Counted from the stretch's first letter, positions 7,364 through 16,184 are shown. The stretch: 32,275 bases of DNA from Terrimicrobiaceae bacterium (GCA_028713285.1 JAQTOP010000035.1:1-32275); one strand, 5' to 3'. The notes: generated by a model from the sequence alone, not told the origin. Numbers and translations: made by a program.

Positions 7364-10300
7364 ATGCAAAAAAAGATCGTTACCCGCAGCATCCAGCACC
7401 TGGTGGGGAATCCCCGCCGGATGCGGGCATTTGCCTGCATCGCCGCTTCCACCATGTTCCTTACCGAGGCACAGGCCGTCACCCGAATCTGGGATCCAGC
7501 TTTGACGGGAATCGGATCCGATGGAAGCGGAACCTGGAGCACGGCGATCTCGAACTGGGCCACCGGAAGCGGAAACGTTGTCTGGAACAACGCGGGCGGC
7601 GACACGGCGGTCTTTGGCACTGCGGGCATCGCCGGGCCCGTGACGGTCTCGGGAACGGTTTCCCTGGCCGCATTGGTCTTCAATCCGGTGGCGGGGAATT
7701 ATTCGCTCTCCGGCGGCACGATCGGCGTCGGATCCGCCGCCACGATCACCACGAACTCGGATACGACGATCACTTCCAAGTTCAGCGGCACCACGGCGGT
7801 CCTGACCAAGGATGGAACCGGTAAACTCACCATCAACAGCACGACGAATATCGGCATCTCCACGATCAACGTGACTGCCGGCACGCTCGCCACGGGGACC
7901 AGCGGCTCGTCCTCGTTTGGCAACAGCTCCACGGCGATCGTCGTGTCGAGCGACGCGGTGGTGCAGGTCGCCTCCGGCTCGGTGATCCAGAACAACATCA
8001 CCTTCAACGGCGGAATCAACGCCGTGGCCTTCATCGGTGGCGCGACCTTGAGCGGGACCATCACGCTGGCCTCGGGCGACACGAAAATCAACACGAGCAA
8101 TGCGGCTTTGATCTCCGGCGGGATCACCGGATTGGGAAGCCTGACGCTCAACGGCCCGAACAAGCTGACCTTGAGCGGGGTGAATGACTTCTCCGGCGGG
8201 ACGACGATCCTGGACGGCATTCTGGAAGTGGACGGTGGCAGCTCGCTGGGAACCGGCGCGGTGAGCAACGCGACGAACCTGGCGTTCAATACGACCGCGG
8301 CCGACCTGGTGATCGCCAACGCGATCAGCGGCGGCGGTTCGATCACGAAATCCGGCACGGGAACGTTAACGTTGACAGGTCCGATCACCTCGACGGGCTT
8401 CACGATTGTGAGCGGCGGCACGCTGCAGCTGAACAGCACCAAGACAGGAACGACGGGAGCCAGCGGGAGCCTGCTGTATGTGTCGGGAGCCGGCTCGGTG
8501 CTCGGCGGCACGGGCACGATCATCGGTGCGACGACCGGTGCGCTCACCCTTCTGGCCGGAGGCGCCGTGTCGCCCGGTCTGCCGAACACGATGGGCACTC
8601 TGTCCGTCACCAGCGTGGCCTGGACCAGCGACAACGTCACGGCGGGCATGATCTACAATTTGAGCAACACCGACAACACCTCGGATTCGCTCGCGGTGAC
8701 GGGCGCATTCACGCGCAGCTCGGGAACCAGCTACATCTTCGATTTCCAAAACAGCGGCATGCTGGGCCAGACCTACACGCTGGTCACCTATGGCAGCACG
8801 GCCTCGACCTCGGTGGCGAACCTGGTCGCAACGAATCTCCCGAGCGGCCTCGTGGGCGTCTTCTCGTTCACGGGCACCGGCGTTGGGAGTCTGCAATTTA
8901 CCGCGGTGCCGGAGTCCGCGGAGGTCGGATTCGTTTTTGCGGCATTCGCAGGGGTGGTCATCTTCGTGCGGCGCAGGCGCAGCAAAGGGTCGGCTGACAA
9001 CCTCAAAATGTTTATGAAAAAACAGCCAACCCGGAATGTAATGCGGGCGATCCTCGTGGCCGCCTTCACTGCGCTCGCCCCGCAAGTTGCCGGAGCGAAA
9101 ACGATCACCGTCAATCTCGAAACGGCCACCTTTGACGACCTTCAGGCGGCGATGAATGCCGGAGCGATCACCTCGGTGGAACTGGCGACGCTGTATTTGA
9201 ATCGGCGCGCGGTTTACGACCAGGCAGGCATCAAGATCAACTCGGTGGTCTCAATCAATCCTACGGTTTTCGACGACGCCGCTGCGCAGGATGATCTTCG
9301 CAATCACGGCACGCTCCTCGGGCCCCTGCAAGGCCTGCTTTTTTGCACGAAGGACTCCTATCCGACCGTGGGCATGGTGACGAGCGGCGGCGTGAAGGCG
9401 TGGCTGTCATCCGTTCTCGGCGCGCCTCCGGCAACCGCAGGAATCGATGACGAAAACGGAGTCACTTACGGACCGGTGATTTCGCCGGCAGATTGCTTCG
9501 TGGTGGCGAAGCTCAAGGCGGCCGGAGCCGTCCAGCTTGGCCATGGCAACATGGACACGTGGGCGACCTCCGCAAGCAGCACGACATCGAACGCCTATGG
9601 CACTACGCTCAATGCCTACTGCCTCGGCAGCGCCTCTGGCAGCAGCGGCGGTCCCGGCGCATTGACGGGCTCGGACTTTGCGAACTTTGCATGGGGCGGT
9701 GAGACGGGCGGTTCCATTCGGAATCCGTCGGATCGCGGCGGGGTGACCGGTTTCAAGGTCTCCGTGGGAACGAATTCCGTGAACAACATCATCCCGCTGG
9801 CTTCGGATCGCGATGTCGTCGGGCCGATGGCGCGATACGTCAAGGATGAGGCCTACATCATGGATGCCGCCGCCACGGTGCTCGACCCCGCCGACTTGTG
9901 GTTCTCCATCAACTATGTCCCGGGGCGCGGGCTGGACAGCGGCTATGCGAGCAAGTTGGCAGGCACCTCGCTTTCGGGCAAAACAATCGGCGTCGTGGGC
10001 ACCTATCTCGGCGCCGCCCGGCCGACACCGGCTCCCACACCGGTGCAGCTCGACGATGCCGATGTGGAAAAGGCGCTCGGTGTTGGGAACGGCCACGGCG
10101 GCATCCTGAACTTCGGGACCACGTCATCATCGAATACCACCGGCGTGAATACGCCCGATGTCCCGGTGAAGGCCGCGCATGATCGCCTGGTGACAGAACT
10201 TCAGGCCATGGGTGCGACAGTGGTCACGGTGTTCCTGCCGCCGAATCTCGATACAGCCGTAGCGCCGCCCACTACGTTTACCGACACGACCGCCACCCCG

Positions 10301-11152
10301 AAGGCGGTGCTCGTGGCGCCCTTCAGCAATCAAACTCTGGCTTACGAAAACGCCGGATTCCAACTCTTTCACGGACAGGGCATCTACACCCGCCTTACCC
10401 AAGCGAATGCCGCCAGCGGTTCGTTGAGCACGACGGTTCGCAATCTCGCATATGCCGGAACGTTCACGACCTTCACGGATCCCGTGCCTGTGGAGCACTT
10501 CAAATTGAAGGCGATCTACAACGCGATCTACGAAAAGTTCCTGGCGACGAATGGCCTCGACTGTCTCATCTGGCCGGTGAGCTTCTCGAAAAGTCGGGCG
10601 AGCAATTCGGTGAGCGGTCGCGACCTGGTGAACAACATGGGGCTTCCCGTCTGCACGGTTCCGATTGGCGTCTATCCCTTGCTGGGCGGGGAGCCGATCG
10701 ACGAGGCCTTCCTGGGGCGCTACCGCAAGGAAGCCGACGTGCTGGCCATCGCCGGTGCCTACCAGAGGGCATATAACCATCGCTTCCCTTCGCCGCTCTC
10801 GCCCCCGCTCGATGGGGAAACGATCACCTACACGACCCTGGGATCGATTTTTCCCCAGAAGAAGCCGGACAAGCTCGCGCCGGTGGTCTCGATCAAGAAA
10901 AAGGCGACGCTGTCCGGCGCCAAAATCGCGATCAACGGAGTCGCCGTGGATGCCAGCGGGATCCTGTCCATCAAGGTCTTCGTGAACGGCCGAAAGATTG
11001 CGGTGAAAGCCGGCAAGCGGTGGACCGCAAAAGTGTCTCTCGCCGACATCAAGAAATGGACGAAATCGAAATCCACCGCGCTCGATGTGATCGTGCTGGC
11101 GAAGGATATCTACGGCAACGCGTCGGCCACGGAGAAAGTCGTCAAATTCTAA
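7364..11152 (+). CDS. Beta-strand-repeat PEP-CTERM protein fused in frame to an exported amidase
   Basis: One frame of 1262 codons carrying what look like two proteins. Part one (about 1-545) has a signal peptide to about residue 38 and Gly/Thr/Ser-rich autotransporter-associated beta-strand repeats (for example GTLTLTGPITSTGFTIVSGG). It ends in a PEP-CTERM-type tail: VPES at 515-518, a hydrophobic helix, and RRRR. Part two begins with MFMKKQ at 549 and a second signal-like segment. It then has an amidase-signature domain with the triad K663, cis-S761 (GSSGGPGAL) and S784 (GGSIRNPS). An Ig-like module of about 90 residues closes it. PEP-CTERM tails normally end a protein, so read-through into an amidase is odd. 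A one-base difference near 8980-8995 would bring the TGA at 8995-8997 into frame and split the gene. Confidence 0.8.
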   Translation: MQKKIVTRSIQHLVGNPRRMRAFACIAASTMFLTEAQAVTRIWDPALTGIGSDGSGTWSTAISNWATGSGNVVWNNAGGDTAVFGTAGIAGPVTVSGTVSLAALVFNPVAGNYSLSGGTIGVGSAATITTNSDTTITSKFSGTTAVLTKDGTGKLTINSTTNIGISTINVTAGTLATGTSGSSSFGNSSTAIVVSSDAVVQVASGSVIQNNITFNGGINAVAFIGGATLSGTITLASGDTKINTSNAALISGGITGLGSLTLNGPNKLTLSGVNDFSGGTTILDGILEVDGGSSLGTGAVSNATNLAFNTTAADLVIANAISGGGSITKSGTGTLTLTGPITSTGFTIVSGGTLQLNSTKTGTTGASGSLLYVSGAGSVLGGTGTIIGATTGALTLLAGGAVSPGLPNTMGTLSVTSVAWTSDNVTAGMIYNLSNTDNTSDSLAVTGAFTRSSGTSYIFDFQNSGMLGQTYTLVTYGSTASTSVANLVATNLPSGLVGVFSFTGTGVGSLQFTAVPESAEVGFVFAAFAGVVIFVRRRRSKGSADNLKMFMKKQPTRNVMRAILVAAFTALAPQVAGAKTITVNLETATFDDLQAAMNAGAITSVELATLYLNRRAVYDQAGIKINSVVSINPTVFDDAAAQDDLRNHGTLLGPLQGLLFCTKDSYPTVGMVTSGGVKAWLSSVLGAPPATAGIDDENGVTYGPVISPADCFVVAKLKAAGAVQLGHGNMDTWATSASSTTSNAYGTTLNAYCLGSASGSSGGPGALTGSDFANFAWGGETGGSIRNPSDRGGVTGFKVSVGTNSVNNIIPLASDRDVVGPMARYVKDEAYIMDAAATVLDPADLWFSINYVPGRGLDSGYASKLAGTSLSGKTIGVVGTYLGAARPTPAPTPVQLDDADVEKALGVGNGHGGILNFGTTSSSNTTGVNTPDVPVKAAHDRLVTELQAMGATVVTVFLPPNLDTAVAPPTTFTDTTATPKAVLVAPFSNQTLAYENAGFQLFHGQGIYTRLTQANAASGSLSTTVRNLAYAGTFTTFTDPVPVEHFKLKAIYNAIYEKFLATNGLDCLIWPVSFSKSRASNSVSGRDLVNNMGLPVCTVPIGVYPLLGGEPIDEAFLGRYRKEADVLAIAGAYQRAYNHRFPSPLSPPLDGETITYTTLGSIFPQKKPDKLAPVVSIKKKATLSGAKIAINGVAVDASGILSIKVFVNGRKIAVKAGKRWTAKVSLADIKKWTKSKSTALDVIVLAKDIYGNASATEKVVKF
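9008..11152 (+). other. Amidase module that may be a separate gene
   Basis: An ATG at 9008 (and another at 9014) lies in frame directly after the PEP-CTERM-like tail. It opens a complete exported amidase: MFMKKQPTRNVMRA, a hydrophobic core, cleavage near AGA-KT at about 30, then the amidase-signature fold and a C-terminal Ig-like module. Amidase-signature enzymes hydrolyse amide bonds with a Ser-cisSer-Lys triad, and all three residues are present. No clear Shine-Dalgarno site precedes the ATG. If independent it is 714 residues long. The substrate cannot be predicted; exported members act on peptides or other amides. Confidence 0.55.
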
Positions 11153-11192
11153 TCGAGCTGGCACGAGTCAAGCTCCCAACTCTCATGTCGTT

Positions 11193-11223
11193 CGGCGGAT
11201 CCACTATTCGGGTGGATCCGCCG
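11193..11223 (+). terminator. Hairpin after the amidase frame
   Basis: Positions 11193-11204 (cggcggatccac) pair perfectly over 12 bases with 11212-11223, leaving a 7-base loop. It lies 41 bases after the stop and 26 bases before the next gene. Only a short T-poor stretch (ttcgctt) follows, so it may slow, protect or partly terminate the transcript. Confidence 0.55.
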
Positions 11224-11248
11224 TTCGCTTGAACCTGGTGAAGTCCCT

Positions 11249-12886
11249 ATGTTGAAGTTCTGTCCGAAGTCCGTCGCTGGTTGGGGGGCAGGCATTGCGC
11301 TTTTTGGAATCGCAATCGTCGGCTCGTTCCTGCTCCTCGGCTCAAAGGAAAAATCTCGAGGCACTGGCGGAGACGCGCGTTCGAAGTCGGAAAATGGCGC
11401 TTCCATCAAAACTGCTGCTGCGAAAGCCGCGGAAAAGAATCTGGAGCAATGGAAATCCCGAATTGCCGCCGCGGGGCCGAAGGACTTTGCCGATTTGATG
11501 CGAGAGTTGCTGACCATGCGCGATCCCACCCTGCGGGCGCAAGTCGCCAAACTGCTGGTGGCGAAATGGGTGAGTGTGGATCTGACCGGCTTCATCGCCT
11601 TCGTGGATGAGACCGAAGTCGATGACGACGGCGAGGCGGATTCCCTTTGGGCATTGCTGGCGCCGGCGCTGGCCGGCGCACTGCCGACCTTGTCCGACGA
11701 CGTGGCGTCGCGTCCCGAACTGAATGAAGTCGTGCGCCGGCTCATCGAGTATTCGGCGCGGAAAAATCCCGTCCAGGCCCTGGCTTGGGCGAAGCAATGG
11801 CTGCTGGACGATGCGTTGGAATCCGCGCTGGCCACCATCGCCGGCGAAATGATCAAGAAATCGCCCGAGCAGGCGCTCGCGGTGCTTGAACAAATCCATA
11901 CTTCGGTTCGCCGCGTGGATGCCATCAGTGCGATTGCCGCCGTCTATGGGACCACGCATCCCGGCGAAGCGACGGCGTGGGCGAAGGGACTGGCGATACC
12001 CGCGGAGCGGCCTTACGCGGTGAACGCGGTCCTCGCCGCGCGGGCGGAAATCGAACCGGAGGCCGCCTCGAAGGAGTTCATTGATTTTCGGGAAAAGATG
12101 GTGGCCGCCTATTCTGTCGAGAGGGCCGCGGAGATGGCCAGGATGGGAGTTTCCGACATCAAGGAGCACAAGAATGGCGAGCCGTTGACGCCCGAGGAGG
12201 CGATGGATTCGGAGACCTTGCCGGGCAGGGACGACCCGCAGATCGGTCTGCTCGACGACGCGGCGATGGCCATCGCCCGGAATTGGGCCGCCGCCGACCC
12301 CGCCAAAGCCATTCAGTGGTCCGAGTCGCTCCCCACCGGCCGGATGAAGGACGACGTCATCCAAAGCGCGTTGACCGGCTGGGCCTCGCGGCAACCGGAC
12401 GCGGCTTACGCCTACTATAAGAAGAACTATTCGTCGGATGCGGCGCCCGCCCAGCCGATTTTCGAGGCATGGGCTCAGGTGGAGCCGGCGCAGGCGGCCG
12501 AGCAGGCGAGTCAGTTGACTGATCCCGCCTTGCGGGAAAAGGCGGTCAGTGGCGTGGTGAGCGGCTGGCTGGACGGATCCACGGACCAGGGGGCTCTCGC
12601 GGCATGGGTGGATAAGCTGCCCGGCAAGCAGGAGCGGGATAATGCCAATTCGCAGATCGCCGAGGCCACCAGTTACGACGAGCCGGGCACGGCCTGGCAG
12701 CGGGCGACGGCGATTCAGAATCAGAGCACGAGAAGGGAAGCGCTCAAATCGGCTTTTGCGAGTCTGGTGGAGAGCGATCCCGGCCAGGCGCGCACCCTGC
12801 TTGCGGAGGCAAAGAACCTCACCCCCGACGAGACGAATCGCCTGAACAAGATGCTCGATGCCGCAACCCCCAAGTCATCAAATTAA
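11249..12886 (+). CDS. Membrane-anchored alpha-repeat protein of the xPxxAxxW type
   Basis: A 545-residue protein with an N-terminal membrane anchor or uncleaved signal (about 10-31, GAGIALFGIAIVGSFLLLG) and a large helical domain outside the membrane. The helical part is built from degenerate units of about 35-60 residues, such as NPVQALAWAKQWLLDDALES, HPGEATAWAKGLAIPAERP, DPAKAIQWSESLPTGRMKDD and EPAQAAEQASQL. These form an xPxxAxxWxxxLPxxxxRxxA pattern like a TPR/HEAT solenoid. Such proteins are abundant in Verrucomicrobiota in my recollection and have no assigned function; a scaffold role is a guess. The downstream PEP-CTERM gene overlaps its 3' end, so the two are probably co-transcribed. 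The ATG has a weak GGTGAAG upstream. Confidence 0.8.
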   Translation: MLKFCPKSVAGWGAGIALFGIAIVGSFLLLGSKEKSRGTGGDARSKSENGASIKTAAAKAAEKNLEQWKSRIAAAGPKDFADLMRELLTMRDPTLRAQVAKLLVAKWVSVDLTGFIAFVDETEVDDDGEADSLWALLAPALAGALPTLSDDVASRPELNEVVRRLIEYSARKNPVQALAWAKQWLLDDALESALATIAGEMIKKSPEQALAVLEQIHTSVRRVDAISAIAAVYGTTHPGEATAWAKGLAIPAERPYAVNAVLAARAEIEPEAASKEFIDFREKMVAAYSVERAAEMARMGVSDIKEHKNGEPLTPEEAMDSETLPGRDDPQIGLLDDAAMAIARNWAAADPAKAIQWSESLPTGRMKDDVIQSALTGWASRQPDAAYAYYKKNYSSDAAPAQPIFEAWAQVEPAQAAEQASQLTDPALREKAVSGVVSGWLDGSTDQGALAAWVDKLPGKQERDNANSQIAEATSYDEPGTAWQRATAIQNQSTRREALKSAFASLVESDPGQARTLLAEAKNLTPDETNRLNKMLDAATPKSSN

Positions 12887-13721
12887 GGTGTTCGTGAAGT
12901 TTGCGCATGCCGCGCCGGCTCGACGATGGCGGCCCCTGCTCTGCCTGGCGACGCTCTGGTTCGGAGCGGCGCCGTTTTGCAACGCGCAGGTTTTGTCGTG
13001 GAGCACTCCGCTGGGATCGGTGACGGTCTTTGGGAGCGGACCGCGTGCGACGTTCCTACAGACGAATGCCGCGCTGGGCGGTGTCGATGGCGCGGATTTT
13101 CTGAATTTCCTGGACGCGACCAGCTCGCCGGCGATCTCGCGGTCCGAGGCAATTACGATGAACGCGTCGATCGCCTCCATCGCGCAGTTGGCGGTGAACG
13201 AGTCGCAGACTGGCGGCCTGCCGTTTACCTCGGGGAGCATCGGGTTCACGTCCACGGGCGCCGGCGGCGGGAGCGGCTCCGGCGCGATCAAGCTCTACTT
13301 TTTGATCCATGTTCCGAATCCGGTGATGATCGACCTGAGCGGCATTCGCAGCGCCGTCACGACGGCGGGATCGCCCGCCGACGCATTTTCGCTCGCTCTG
13401 TTCCAGAGCGACGCCACCGGCGCGGAGATTGGGAGCGCCCTGCTCTCCTGCACCGGAAATCTTTTCGACCAGGGCGGGAGCTATCAAAGCAGCCTCCCGT
13501 ATTATCTCGTCGAGATGAACGCCGTGGCGAATGCCACCGCGGGTTCATCCGAGGCGGTGACATTTTCCTTTCCTGTCGATCTGGCGGAGATCATGCCGGT
13601 GCCCGAGCCTGGCGCAACCTCCTTGCTAATATTAGCATTTGTCCTTGGATCCGCCCTGTTGAAGTTCAACAAACGCGGTTCTCAATGCGAACCGTCCCGA
13701 AGGTCCGGCGCTTCCGCCTGA
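12858..13721 (+). CDS. PEP-CTERM sorting domain protein
   Basis: An exported protein of 287 residues with a signal peptide (Arg-rich stretch, then PLLCLATLWFGAAPFCNAQ, cleavage near residue 43) and a Gly/Ser/Ala-rich beta-type body. The C-terminus is a textbook PEP-CTERM signal: VPEPGATS, a helix (LLILAFVLGSALL) and basic KFNKR. It is then followed by an unusual 15-residue hydrophilic tail (GSQCEPSRRSGASA). Such proteins are handled by an exosortase and moved to the outer surface; no exosortase gene lies in the window. The frame overlaps the upstream gene by 29 bases from this ATG. A GTG at 12888, just after the upstream stop, is an alternative start giving a shorter n-region. The body shows no domain I recognise. 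Confidence 0.82.
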   Translation: MPQPPSHQIKVFVKFAHAAPARRWRPLLCLATLWFGAAPFCNAQVLSWSTPLGSVTVFGSGPRATFLQTNAALGGVDGADFLNFLDATSSPAISRSEAITMNASIASIAQLAVNESQTGGLPFTSGSIGFTSTGAGGGSGSGAIKLYFLIHVPNPVMIDLSGIRSAVTTAGSPADAFSLALFQSDATGAEIGSALLSCTGNLFDQGGSYQSSLPYYLVEMNAVANATAGSSEAVTFSFPVDLAEIMPVPEPGATSLLILAFVLGSALLKFNKRGSQCEPSRRSGASA

Positions 13722-13744
13722 GAGTCGGCGGGCACTTCAGGCGG
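13714..13744. terminator. Inverted repeat between convergent genes
   Basis: Positions 13714-13721 (ccgcctga) and 13737-13744 (tcaggcgg) are perfect reverse complements, and an overlapping GGCGGC-TCAG-GCCGCC hairpin sits at 13740-13755. They span the stop codons of the PEP-CTERM gene and the convergent symporter gene. This fits a bidirectional terminator, although no T-run is seen on either strand. Confidence 0.38.
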
Positions 13745-13745
13745 C

Positions 13746-15026
13746 TCAGGCCGCCGGGTCGTCGGCGGGGAGCGGCGGCCCCTTGGCTCTGACATCCCCG
13801 AATTCGACGAGGGCCTTCGCCTGGTCGAATTCGCCCTCCCACTTCGCGATCACCACGCTGGCGAGGCAGTTGCCCAGCACGTTCACGGACGTTCGCGCCA
13901 TGTCGAGCAGGGCGTCCACGCCGAGAATCATCGCAGCGCCCTCGAGCGGCAGACCGAAGGAATGCAGAGCGGCGATGAGCACGACCAGCGAGGCCCGGGG
14001 CACCGCGGCAACGCCCTTCGATGTCAGCATGAGCGTGAGCATCATCACGATTTGCTGGCCGATCCCGAAATGCACGCCGGTCGTCGATTCCGCCGCCTGC
14101 GCGATGAAGACGGAGGCGACAGCGAGATGCAGGGTCGAGCCGTCGAGATTGAATGTATAGCCGGCGGGCAGGACGAAGCCGACGATGCCGGGCGGCACGC
14201 CGAACCGCTCCATCAGCGCAAAGGCCTTGGGCAGGGCGGCCTCGCTGTTCGCCGTGGCGAAGGCGATCGTGAAGGGCTCGCGCACCGCGCGCACGAAGGG
14301 CTTGAGCGGAATTCTCGTGATCCAGATGATCGCTCCGAACACGAAGACGACGAAGATCGCCAATGCGAAATAGAGCGTGAAAACGAGCTTGCCGAGGGAG
14401 AGGAGCACGCCGAGCCCCTGCTGGCTGACGGTGACGGCCATCGCGGCACCGACGCCATACGGGGCGAATTTCATCACGATGCCGGCAAACTTGAACATGA
14501 CCTCCGTGAGACTGCCGCACCAGATGAGAATGGGCTTGCCGGCTTCGCTCGCGTGGGCGACGGCGAGCGCGAAGAGCACGGAGAACACGACGATTTGCAG
14601 CACGTCACCGCGTGCCATGGCGTCGATCACGCCAGTCGGGAAGGAATGCAGGATCGTTTCCGCTACGGTGAGGGGCTTGCTCTCCACGGCGGCGCCAAGC
14701 GAGGCGACATTTCCGGCGAGAACGACGCCGTGGCCGGGTTTGAGGAGGTTGACGACGGTGAGGCCGACGGCGAGGGCGGCCGTGGTCGCGAGTTCAAAGT
14801 AGAGCAGTGTCTTCGCTCCGATGCGGCCGACTTTCTTCAAATCTCCCGTTCCTGCGATCCCCTGCACGATGCTGCCAAAGATGAGGGGTGCGATGAGGCA
14901 CTTGATGAGGTGCAGGAAAATGTCGCGCACGACATCGAGGTGTCCAGCCCAGTCCGGCTTCAGCCAGCCCAGCAGGCATCCGGCAACGAGGCCGATCAGA
15001 ATCTGCGCCGTCAGAGAAATGCGCAC
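13746..15026 (-). CDS. DAACS-family proton/glutamate-aspartate symporter
   Basis: An inner-membrane carrier of 426 residues importing acidic amino acids or dicarboxylates, with the GltPh fold. It shows the first helix ISLTAQILIGLVAGCLLGW, the TM7 region PAGYTFNLDGSTLHLAVASV, HP2 SKGVAAVPRASL, and the TM8 motif DMARTSVNVLGN. In that motif the substrate-binding D375, R378 and T379 are kept; the Arg favours glutamate/aspartate over plain dicarboxylates. The last position (Asp405, a sodium ligand in GltPh) is Asn386 here, as I recall for proton-coupled members. The frame is open upstream to an ATG at 15134. The GTG at 15026 is preferred because family proteins begin right at the first helix, though a GGAGG sits only one base before it. 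It is divergent from doxX. Confidence 0.92.
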   Translation of the reverse strand: MRISLTAQILIGLVAGCLLGWLKPDWAGHLDVVRDIFLHLIKCLIAPLIFGSIVQGIAGTGDLKKVGRIGAKTLLYFELATTAALAVGLTVVNLLKPGHGVVLAGNVASLGAAVESKPLTVAETILHSFPTGVIDAMARGDVLQIVVFSVLFALAVAHASEAGKPILIWCGSLTEVMFKFAGIVMKFAPYGVGAAMAVTVSQQGLGVLLSLGKLVFTLYFALAIFVVFVFGAIIWITRIPLKPFVRAVREPFTIAFATANSEAALPKAFALMERFGVPPGIVGFVLPAGYTFNLDGSTLHLAVASVFIAQAAESTTGVHFGIGQQIVMMLTLMLTSKGVAAVPRASLVVLIAALHSFGLPLEGAAMILGVDALLDMARTSVNVLGNCLASVVIAKWEGEFDQAKALVEFGDVRAKGPPLPADDPAA

Positions 15027-15193
15027 GCCTCCGCGGCGAAATGGCCCTTGTGCCGGTGCGGGATCCCTTTTTGCCACCCGCCGTGAATGGCAGAAATCGA
15101 TGCGCCCGCCAAGCTCCACGGTCGGAATCCGCACATTGCCCGCCCGCGTTCTTTTCCTTTCCCGCGAAAACCGGGACTGCTATATGCTGCCGC

Positions 15194-15643
15194 GTGTCAA
15201 GCAATCCGGTTTATGCTTTCTTCGCGACGCCGAAGAGCTTTGGACCCTTCTTTCTGCGGCTGTTGCTGGCCGCGGTCTTCCTGTTCCACGGTGGACAGCA
15301 GGGCCTCGGGTGGTTTGGCGGCGAGGGCTGGTCCGCGACGATTCTCGACTGGAGCCGGAGCGACGGGTTGCATTTTCCGGTGTGGGTGTCGGCGTTCGTC
15401 GTCGGAACGGAAATCCTGGCGTCGGCCGCGTTTTTCCTCGGCTTCTTCACGCGGCTGTTCGCGTTCGGGGTCATGAGCGTGATGGCTGGAGCACTCTGGT
15501 TTGTGCATGCCGCGCAGGGCGTGACTTCGAGCGAGTATCCGTTCGCGCTCCTCATCGTCGCCTTGTCGCTGGTTTGCATGGGCGGAGGGCGGTTGTCACT
15601 GGACCGGGCGATCAGCGAGCAGCTCCTTCCCGCGGTCGGTTGA
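15194..15643 (+). CDS. DoxX-family membrane protein
   Basis: A 149-residue integral membrane protein with four hydrophobic segments (FLRLLLAAVFLFHGGQQ, WVSAFVVGTEILASAAFFLG, FAFGVMSVMAGALWFV, FALLIVALSLVCMGG). The signature F-L-x-HGGQQGLGWFGG at about 32-44 is typical of DoxX/DUF417-like proteins. The frame is open back to 15041, but the GTG at 15194 fits the family length and places the first helix 19 residues in. DoxX-like proteins are tied to redox and oxidative-stress functions, with no firm reaction known for this type. The Nudix gene begins 10 bases after its stop, so the pair is an operon. Confidence 0.85.
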   Translation: MSSNPVYAFFATPKSFGPFFLRLLLAAVFLFHGGQQGLGWFGGEGWSATILDWSRSDGLHFPVWVSAFVVGTEILASAAFFLGFFTRLFAFGVMSVMAGALWFVHAAQGVTSSEYPFALLIVALSLVCMGGGRLSLDRAISEQLLPAVG

Positions 15644-15653
15644 CCTTCCGACG

Positions 15654-16184
15654 ATGAGCTGCGAGCCGGATCGCGCGGAAGGGAATTGGACTGAATGGCT
15701 GCCGACGGAGCGGGCGACGCTCTGTTTCGTCGTGCGCGGCGGGCAGATTTTGTTGATTCGCAAAAAGCGGGGCCTCGGCGCGGGCAAGGTGAATGGGCCC
15801 GGCGGCCGCGTCGAGCCGGGCGAGACGGCGCTGGAGTGCGCCGTGCGCGAAACCCAGGAGGAACTTGGCGTTACGCCTGTCGATCCCGAGTGGCGCGGAG
15901 AGTTGCATTTTCAATTCGCCGACGGCTACGCGCTGCATTGCGCAGTTTTCACAGCGCATGATTGCATGGGGGAGGCGGTGGAAACGGACGAGGCGGCCCC
16001 CCTGTGGACCTCGCTGGATGCGATTCCCTTCCAGGAAATGTGGGCCGACGACATCCATTGGCTGCCCGGAGTGCTTGCGGGGAGGAGCTTCCGCGGTTAC
16101 TTCCACTTCGACGGCGAAACGATGCTTTCGCGACGGGTCGAATGGCTCGAAACTCAAATGACGGCTGGATCGGACGGTATTTAA
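15654..16184 (+). CDS. Nudix hydrolase, MTH1 (8-oxo-dGTPase)-like
   Basis: A 176-residue Nudix enzyme. The Nudix box runs from G50 (GGRVEPGETALECAV, then RETQEELGV). Beyond the box it resembles human MTH1/NUDT1. KKRGLGAGKVNGPGG places N47 at the MTH1 Asn33 position. MWADDIHW at 129-136 matches MTH1 MWPDDSYW, with W130, D132 and D133 at the oxidised-base-binding positions. FRGYFHFDGET then matches MTH1 FHGYFKFQGQD. This suggests it clears oxidised purine nucleotides in the cytoplasm. Co-transcription with doxX (10 bases apart) fits an oxidative-stress theme. It is about 20 residues longer than MTH1, at the N-terminus. Substrate specificity is an inference from these residues. Confidence 0.9.
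   Translation: MSCEPDRAEGNWTEWLPTERATLCFVVRGGQILLIRKKRGLGAGKVNGPGGRVEPGETALECAVRETQEELGVTPVDPEWRGELHFQFADGYALHCAVFTAHDCMGEAVETDEAAPLWTSLDAIPFQEMWADDIHWLPGVLAGRSFRGYFHFDGETMLSRRVEWLETQMTAGSDGI

Noticed and set aside
15027-15134. N-terminal extension of the symporter gene to the ATG at 15134
   Set aside because: The extra 36 residues are Arg/Pro-rich without family similarity, and the transporter family starts directly at ISLTAQILIGL; kept only as an alternative start.
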